Shown piece after piece: positions 28,506-33,903 of a stretch of DNA of 33,903 nt. Location of the stretch: assembly GCA_031256635.1 (NCBI GenBank), contig JAIRQF010000111.1, positions 1 through 33,903 of the forward strand, given 5' to 3'. This stretch comes from Treponema sp. GTDB lineage: Bacteria > Spirochaetota > Spirochaetia > Treponematales > Breznakiellaceae. The notes below the pieces were generated by a model, which did not search any database, was not told the origin of the DNA, and was given only the letters and a program-made list of their open reading frames with translations. The position numbers were made by a program, and so were the translations under genes. Each line of letters starts with the position of its first letter. Position 1 is the stretch's first letter.

Positions 28506-28895
28506 ATGAAAAGCAAAAGGTTCTGGTTCGGGATGGTATTTGTTGCTTTGATTTTTGGCGGCAGTTTGATTTCTTGCGCTACAGCCCGTCAAACAATTCC
28601 TATGACAGCAGTAACATTACAGAGGGTAAGAACGACAATTATGCCTGATTTGCCTATGCAAATATTTGTGGATAATGTTCCTTATGAACTTGCGAATGGA
28701 GAAACAAAAACAATTACTATTAATAACGGCGAGCACCTTGTTTATGCTGTTCTTGGGGATGTAGAAAGCAAATCATCTCGGTTTACCGCCAGGTCTCGGA
28801 CAGTTGTTATTAATGCTACGCCAAAAGGCACATTATTAGGTCTAGGTAGTATTTTCGATAGTTATAATTTAGATATTGAGGTGCTTGAGCACTGA
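28506..28895 (+). CDS. Small predicted lipoprotein
   Basis: 129 aa; signal peptide with lipobox SLISC; ACGGAGG RBS upstream. Confidence 0.8.
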   Translation: MKSKRFWFGMVFVALIFGGSLISCATARQTIPMTAVTLQRVRTTIMPDLPMQIFVDNVPYELANGETKTITINNGEHLVYAVLGDVESKSSRFTARSRTVVINATPKGTLLGLGSIFDSYNLDIEVLEH

Positions 28896-28906
28896 TAATA
28901 TTCCGG

Positions 28907-28950
28907 CTTATAGTGCCGTGCGGTAAGTAATTGCGGCACTACACTATAAG
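28907..28950. terminator. Hairpin between convergent genes
   Basis: TAGTGCCG (28911-28918) and CGGCACTA (28934-28941), with alternative outer pairing CTTATAGTG/CACTATAAG. Confidence 0.5.
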
Positions 28951-29654
28951 TGTTGCTTTGTAACGTCGTTTATTACAAGACTTGCAAGAAGCAGCCCTGC
29001 TGTTCCCGTAACGGTAACGATGCTTCCGTTCACAGTGCGTACACCTGCAGAAGCTTCGTTGCTCAAAGGGGGCTCAACACTGTAAACTGCGGTGAAATCT
29101 CCCTGAAATCCTCTCTTGCGAAGCCCCTGCCTTACAATGCGCGCCAATGGGCAGATACCGGTTTTCCAGATGGAAGCTGTTTTTATCTTTAAAGGATCAG
29201 TTTTTAACGCCATCCCCATGGATGAAAAAAGAGTTGCTTTAGAATTAACGGCTGTTTCAATTAAATCAAGTTTATGGTTTATTGTATCAATTGCGTCTAT
29301 CACATAATCCGATTTTTCCATATAAAAGTTTTGCGCGTTTTCAATACAGAATATTTCATCAAAAGCTGTAATTTCACATTCAGGATTAATTTCCAAAAGG
29401 CGCTTTTTATGGCAGGAAGCCTTGGGTAAACCCAATGTCAGTGAAGTAGCCTGTATCTGCCTGTTAATATTTGAAGCACAAATAATGTCGCTGTCGATAA
29501 TGCCGATTTTCCCGATGCCGCTTCTTACAAGCGCTTCCGCCGCCCAGCTTCCGACACCGCCCAAACCAAAAACAAGTACGGAGGTTTTTTTTAATTTCTC
29601 CAAACCTTCATTACCTGTAAGAAGCGCCAATCTTTCAAATAATGGATTAATCAT
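28944..29654 (-). CDS. ThiF/MoeB-family protein, TcdA-like (tRNA threonylcarbamoyladenosine dehydratase)
   Basis: FERLALLTGNEGLEKLKKTSVLVFGLGGVGSWAAEALVRSGIGKIGIIDSD..; ATG at 29654 overlaps the queH stop, so the track start at 29801 is likely too long. Terminates with TAG. Confidence 0.85.
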   Translation of the reverse strand: MINPLFERLALLTGNEGLEKLKKTSVLVFGLGGVGSWAAEALVRSGIGKIGIIDSDIICASNINRQIQATSLTLGLPKASCHKKRLLEINPECEITAFDEIFCIENAQNFYMEKSDYVIDAIDTINHKLDLIETAVNSKATLFSSMGMALKTDPLKIKTASIWKTGICPLARIVRQGLRKRGFQGDFTAVYSVEPPLSNEASAGVRTVNGSIVTVTGTAGLLLASLVINDVTKQHL

Positions 29655-30219
29655 GACCTGCCGCTTTATAAGATTTTTTTGTAAATCTTTCTTCCTCGGA
29701 GAAAATGCAGCCACAGTATTTTTGCATGTACATTTCTTTCGCGCGGGCGGCTGTCTGTCCTTCGCGAAAGAGCGGACGAAAATCCCTGTAAAAAAAATCA
29801 ACGCCGTATTTTTCGGAAATTTCTTCTCCTGTTTTTTTTATCACATCATGATTCTGATACGGGCTTATCAGTAAAGTTGTTGAAAATGCGGAAAACACGT
29901 TCTTTGCCGCATAATCCGCTGTTTTTTCAAGGCGCATACGGTAACATTTTTCGCATCTTTCAATATTGGGCGAAGGTTTATTTATCTCCTGTGATACAAC
30001 AGTTAAAAATGATCTAAGTCCGTATTCGTCAACAAGTGACAATTCAAGTTTTTCGTTATCTGTAAAGTTTTTTATACAATTACGCCTTGCCTCATACTCT
30101 GTAAAGGGGTGAATGTTCGGATTATACCAGAAAAGCTGAGGGATAACATTTTCATCACCAAGCGCTTTAACGCAGGAAATTGAACATGGAGCGCAGCAGC
30201 AATGGAGAAGGAGTTTCAT
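29647..30219 (-). CDS. queH: QueH-like epoxyqueuosine reductase (DUF208)
   Basis: LLHCCCAPCSISCVKAL, FWYNPNIHPFTEYEARR, ERCEKCYRMRLEKTADYA, STTLLISPYQNHD. Confidence 0.9.
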   Translation of the reverse strand: MKLLLHCCCAPCSISCVKALGDENVIPQLFWYNPNIHPFTEYEARRNCIKNFTDNEKLELSLVDEYGLRSFLTVVSQEINKPSPNIERCEKCYRMRLEKTADYAAKNVFSAFSTTLLISPYQNHDVIKKTGEEISEKYGVDFFYRDFRPLFREGQTAARAKEMYMQKYCGCIFSEEERFTKKSYKAAGHD

Positions 30220-30479
30220 GTTTGTATTTTAACTTATATTATTTAAAATGTATGTATCATTTATTGATTTTTACCAAAAGACACAAACATACGATTTGAT
30301 TTCAACCGCACATGAGTTATTTTATAAAATCTTCCTGAGCTTTTTCCGTTGTTATTTTTTTATAGACATTCTCTTGAACTTAGCCTAATTCTATCGTTCG
30401 CTCCTGAAGATTCGCAATGTTTCACTGTTTACACCTAATCACCTTACGATCTCCAGTTCGTGAGGCTTGGTAAAAAATC

Positions 30480-31268
30480 CTAATTTCCAACTCTCACTAT
30501 ACACTTCGTCATACAAACCTCTGCGCATTTTCCGCAGCCGGAGCATTTGCTGTAATCAATTAAAGCAAGGTTATTCTCCATTGAGATCGCGCTTTGCGGG
30601 CACTCCTTGACGCATTTGGTGCAGGCGATACAGCCGATGGAACATTTCTTTCTGGTAACAGCTCCCTTTTCGATATTTTTGCAGGCGATTAATACAGGGA
30701 TGCCCGCTTTTTGTATAGAAATTAATTTATTAGGACACGCTTTAACGCAAAGACCGCAGCCGGTGCATTTTTCCGCGATGATGTGCGCAAGGTTATTCTC
30801 CATGCAGATTGCGTCAGAGGGGCATACTGTAAAGCAGTCGCCGTAACCGAGGCAGCCGAACGCGCAGGAATTTTGTCCGCCGTACGCCGGTTTGGCGGCT
30901 TCGCAGGATTGAATGCCTTTGTATTCCATTTTCTTTATTTGCGCGTTACAGTTACACGAAACAAAGGCGCGCTTTTCTTCGATGCTTCCGGCTTCAATGC
31001 CCATAATTTCGCTGATTTTTGCCAGAAGAGAAGGGCCACCCGGCGTGCATAAATTTGTTTTCGCGTTTTCTTCGATCAGGGCTGAGGCGTAACCTGAACA
31101 TCCCGGATATCCGCATGCGCCGCAGTTTGCGCCCGGCATAATGCCCGCAAGCTGTGTTATTCGTTCATCGATTTTTACATACATCAGTTTTGACGCAACG
31201 GCGAGTATACATGAGCAGATAAGACCCATGGAAGTTACAGAAATTACAGCTGTCAAAATAACATTCAT
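30480..31268 (-). CDS. rnfB: Rnf complex subunit B (Fe-S)
   Basis: GANCGACGYPGCSGYA, then multiple CxxCxxCxxxCP motifs. Terminates with TAG. Confidence 0.94.
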   Translation of the reverse strand: MNVILTAVISVTSMGLICSCILAVASKLMYVKIDERITQLAGIMPGANCGACGYPGCSGYASALIEENAKTNLCTPGGPSLLAKISEIMGIEAGSIEEKRAFVSCNCNAQIKKMEYKGIQSCEAAKPAYGGQNSCAFGCLGYGDCFTVCPSDAICMENNLAHIIAEKCTGCGLCVKACPNKLISIQKAGIPVLIACKNIEKGAVTRKKCSIGCIACTKCVKECPQSAISMENNLALIDYSKCSGCGKCAEVCMTKCIVRVGN

Positions 31269-31276
31269 ATAAACTC

Positions 31277-31870
31277 CTAGCGGAACATATTTTCAATTAC
31301 GCCGTTAAAGCCGAAGAACGAAAAAGAAAGAAGCGCTGCCGATATCAGCGTTATGGGCAAACCTTTGAATGCTTTCGGAGGATCTGTGTTTTCGGTATAT
31401 TCACGGATACCGGAAAAAATTACCATGCCAAGTAAAAATCCAAGTCCTGAACCGAACGCGTTAACCAACGCTTCAATATACGAATATTCGTTTTTTATAT
31501 TCACTATTGTGACAGCGAAAATAGCGCAGTTTGTTGTCATTAGCGGAAGATAAATCCCCAGGATTTTATACAATGACGGGATGAATTTTTTTAGTATAAT
31601 TTCCACTATCTGTACAAGAGTCGCGATTTCAAGAATAAAAACAATTGTCTGCAAAAACCCAAGTCCGTTTCTGTCCAGAAGATATCTTTGAATAGGCCAT
31701 GTCACAGCGGTCGCGAGAATCATTACAAAAATAATCGCGGCGCTCATTCCGACAGCGCCTTTCATATCTTTTGATACGCCAAGGAACGGACATACGCCGA
31801 GGAACTGGCGTAAAATATAATTGTTTACAAGTACCGCGCCTACAATTAAGGTAACAAGAACTCTGTAATC
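31277..31870 (-). CDS. rnfA: Rnf complex subunit A
   Basis: VLVTLIVGAVLVNNYILRQFLGVCPFLGVSKDMKGAVGMSAAIIFVM; start taken near MDYRVLVT (the track start 31927 overlaps rnfE). Terminates with TAG. Confidence 0.92.
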   Translation of the reverse strand, partial: DYRVLVTLIVGAVLVNNYILRQFLGVCPFLGVSKDMKGAVGMSAAIIFVMILATAVTWPIQRYLLDRNGLGFLQTIVFILEIATLVQIVEIILKKFIPSLYKILGIYLPLMTTNCAIFAVTIVNIKNEYSYIEALVNAFGSGLGFLLGMVIFSGIREYTENTDPPKAFKGLPITLISAALLSFSFFGFNGVIENMFR

Positions 31871-31872
31871 CA

Positions 31873-32580
31873 TTATTTTGCTCCTTGCGCATCTGATGAT
31901 TTTGAACAAACCGCTCTTGACGGACATGCCTCGCAGCCAAAGTCATCTTTTTTAATTGCTTTCCCTTTGGATACTTTGTTAATTATCGCGATTAAAAGGC
32001 CGAACGCGATAAAGCCGCCGGGAGCAAGCGTGAAAGCCTCAATTCTGTTGTCCGAGAGCCAGGGAATTTTTAAGCCGAACCATGATCCGGATCCGAATAT
32101 TTCGCGTAACGATGAAATGAGAAGGAGCGCGATGGTGAAGCCCGCTCCCATTCCGGCCGCGTCTACCGCGGAGTCAAGCACTTTGTTTTTATTCGCGAAC
32201 ATTTCCGCGCGGGCGAATACAATACAGTTTACCGCAATTAGCGGGAGAAATATTCCAAGGGCCTGATAAAGGCTGTACGCGTATGCTTCAACTGCCATCT
32301 GTACGATGGTGGTAAAACCCGCTATTAAAATGATATAACACGGTATACGCACCCTGTCGGGAATATTTTTACGCAGAAGAGAAATAGTGATGTTTGATCC
32401 AATTAAAACAAAAGTAGTCGCAAGTCCCATTCCTAACGCGTTTTGCGCCTGCGTTGATACAGCCAGGGCAGGACATATACCCAATATGAGAACCAGAACC
32501 GGGTTTTCCTTAATTATTCCGTTTAAAAGTATTTGTAATTTTTTATTCATAACAGACTCCTTACCGGTGAACCATTTCAA
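31873..32580 (-). CDS. rnfE: Rnf complex subunit E
   Basis: NPVLVLILGICPALAVSTQAQNALGMGLATTFVLIGSN; likely start MNKKLQILLNGII. Confidence 0.92.
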   Translation of the reverse strand: MKWFTGKESVMNKKLQILLNGIIKENPVLVLILGICPALAVSTQAQNALGMGLATTFVLIGSNITISLLRKNIPDRVRIPCYIILIAGFTTIVQMAVEAYAYSLYQALGIFLPLIAVNCIVFARAEMFANKNKVLDSAVDAAGMGAGFTIALLLISSLREIFGSGSWFGLKIPWLSDNRIEAFTLAPGGFIAFGLLIAIINKVSKGKAIKKDDFGCEACPSRAVCSKSSDAQGAK

Positions 32581-33076
32581 ACGCTGTAATCGCGTCGCGG
32601 ACGCCGTTCTTATACGCGTTAGATGAAATTGTAGCGCCGGTAACAGCGATAATATCGTGGAGATGTTTATCCTTGCCGATATACTGGCTTTCGTGAGGAT
32701 CAGAGAAAACCGGATCGGTCATTCCCTTTGTTTCAGTATGGGACAACACTTGAGTTTTTATTATCCTGCCGTCATTATCAATTCCGCAGATTATATTGAG
32801 GTTTCCGCCGTATCCCGGCACTGATATCATAAAAATATAGCCTGCGTTATTTGCCGCCCTGTAGACTTCGGTAATTGTTCTGGGAAGTCCTTCAGCGTGC
32901 AGCAGCTCAAAATTATCTGATCCGGGAATAATTTCTCTTCTTGCCGCCGCCGCACGCTGTGCCGCCGCGTTTTCTATAACAGGAGCCGTGAAATTATTTA
33001 CAACGGCAAGCGCGCCTGATACAAAAAGACATATAAGGGACAGGACTATAATGGGCATGAAAAAATCTTTATTCAT
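32561..33076 (-). CDS. rnfG: Rnf complex subunit G (FMN-binding)
   Basis: N-terminal TM; GYGGNLNIICGIDNDGRI, ETKGMTDPV, AVTGATISS flavinylation-type motif. Confidence 0.92.
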   Translation of the reverse strand: MNKDFFMPIIVLSLICLFVSGALAVVNNFTAPVIENAAAQRAAAARREIIPGSDNFELLHAEGLPRTITEVYRAANNAGYIFMISVPGYGGNLNIICGIDNDGRIIKTQVLSHTETKGMTDPVFSDPHESQYIGKDKHLHDIIAVTGATISSNAYKNGVRDAITAFEMVHR

Positions 33077-33903
33077 TTATATTTTCCTCCCAGCGCCTTT
33101 TTGCAGGATATTTTATTAATATACGGAACTAGCATGTTCATAAATAAAATGGCGAATGACACGCCTTCGGGATAACTTCCAAAAAGACGGATTACAACCG
33201 TTACAAGTCCGCAGCCGAAACCGAATATTGCGCGACCCAGTTCTGTTTGCGGGCTTGTCACATAATCTGTCGCGCAGAAAACAGCGCCCAAAAATAAACC
33301 GCCTGTTAATAAATGGAAAACGGCGAAATCAAAACCGCCTGCCAAAAATGTTAAAATAAAAATCGTGCCGATAAACGTAAGCGGAATTACAGGCGTTATA
33401 ACGCGGCGGATTAAAAGATAAGCCAAACCTATTAAAAGCGCAAGTTCGCTTGTCTCTCCTATGCAGCCGCCGTGTACGCCGAGAAATAAATCCCATGCGC
33501 CGGGCAGGGTATAGGGTTCTCCCCTGAACATGCTTAAAAGATGAGCGAGAGGAGTCGCGCCCGTTACGGTGTCGAAGGGAACTACCCATGTCGTCATTGT
33601 TACAGGAAACGCGAGGAACATTACGATGCGCGCCGTTACGTCGGGGTTTGCGATATTTTTTCCAAGTCCGCCGAAAAGCTGTTTTACAAGAATTATAGCG
33701 ATAAAACTGCCTACAACTGCCTGCCAGATTGGAATTGTTACGGGCAAATTGTATGCCAGAATAATTCCGGTCAATGCGGCTGAGTAATCAAAGATGGTAT
33801 TTTTTCTTTTCAGAATTTTTTCAAAAGCCCATTCACAGAAAACGCAGGAGAAAACGCAGACTGCGGTAATTATTGCGGCACGCAGCCCGAAAACCCAAAC
33901 GGC
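33073..33903 (-). CDS. rnfD: Rnf complex subunit D, 5' end beyond the window
   Basis: Frame stays open to the right edge (..FGLRAAIIATVCVFSCVFCEWAFEKILKRKNTIFDYSAALTGIILAYNLPVT..). The track start at 33774 is an internal TTG. DTVTGATPL FMN-attachment-type motif. Confidence 0.92.
   Translation of the reverse strand, partial: AVWVFGLRAAIITAVCVFSCVFCEWAFEKILKRKNTIFDYSAALTGIILAYNLPVTIPIWQAVVGSFIAIILVKQLFGGLGKNIANPDVTARIVMFLAFPVTMTTWVVPFDTVTGATPLAHLLSMFRGEPYTLPGAWDLFLGVHGGCIGETSELALLIGLAYLLIRRVITPVIPLTFIGTIFILTFLAGGFDFAVFHLLTGGLFLGAVFCATDYVTSPQTELGRAIFGFGCGLVTVVIRLFGSYPEGVSFAILFMNMLVPYINKISCKKALGGKYK

Noticed and set aside
29655-29801. N-terminal extension of the TcdA-like ORF
   Set aside because: It lies inside queH; the conserved ThiF/MoeB N-terminus begins at MINPLFERLALLTG (29654).
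1-33903. CRISPR arrays, rRNA genes, prophage, transposase or known anti-phage defence systems
   Set aside because: No regularly spaced repeats, rRNA-like sequence, integrase/transposase or recognisable defence gene was seen in the window.

Overview
33.9-kb window that looks like a Treponema-type spirochaete chromosome, judging from V-type ATPase operons, FlaA sheath protein, a spirochaete-style radical SAM/SPASM protein, Rnf and Mla genes. From left to right: (i) a + strand V-type ATPase operon (3' end of a probable A subunit, then B, D, I, K) in which the B gene carries an in-frame TAG and lacks a canonical start codon; (ii) tRNA-Arg(TCT); (iii) a long - strand block: RelA/SpoT-synthetase-TPR fusion, flaA, GerMN protein, amidase, ATP-grasp enzyme, a multi-hairpin repeat, a probable glycan/surface-modification cassette (PseG-like/zinc ribbon/methyltransferase fusion, SpsF-like cytidylyltransferase, GT-A glycosyltransferase, radical SAM/SPASM protein), a second V-ATPase cluster with only E-A-B, a metallophosphoesterase and an orphan gene; (iv) tRNA(CAT), plus a 20-nt tRNA T-arm fragment exactly 1200 bp away on the other side of the orphan gene; (v) + strand mlaE-mlaF-mlaD, a TPR lipoprotein and argD; (vi) - strand tRNA-modification genes (TtcA-like, TcdA-like, QueH-like), with a divergent XRE regulator/lipoprotein pair between them; (vii) an Rnf operon (rnfD-G-E-A-B) that runs off the right edge. 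The best second-look items are the double-lesioned atpB, the glycan cassette next to flaA, the multi-hairpin element, the tRNA-fragment-bracketed orphan, and three micro-ORFs that exactly span operon junctions. Everything was read by eye from the sequence and ORF track; no database search was run.
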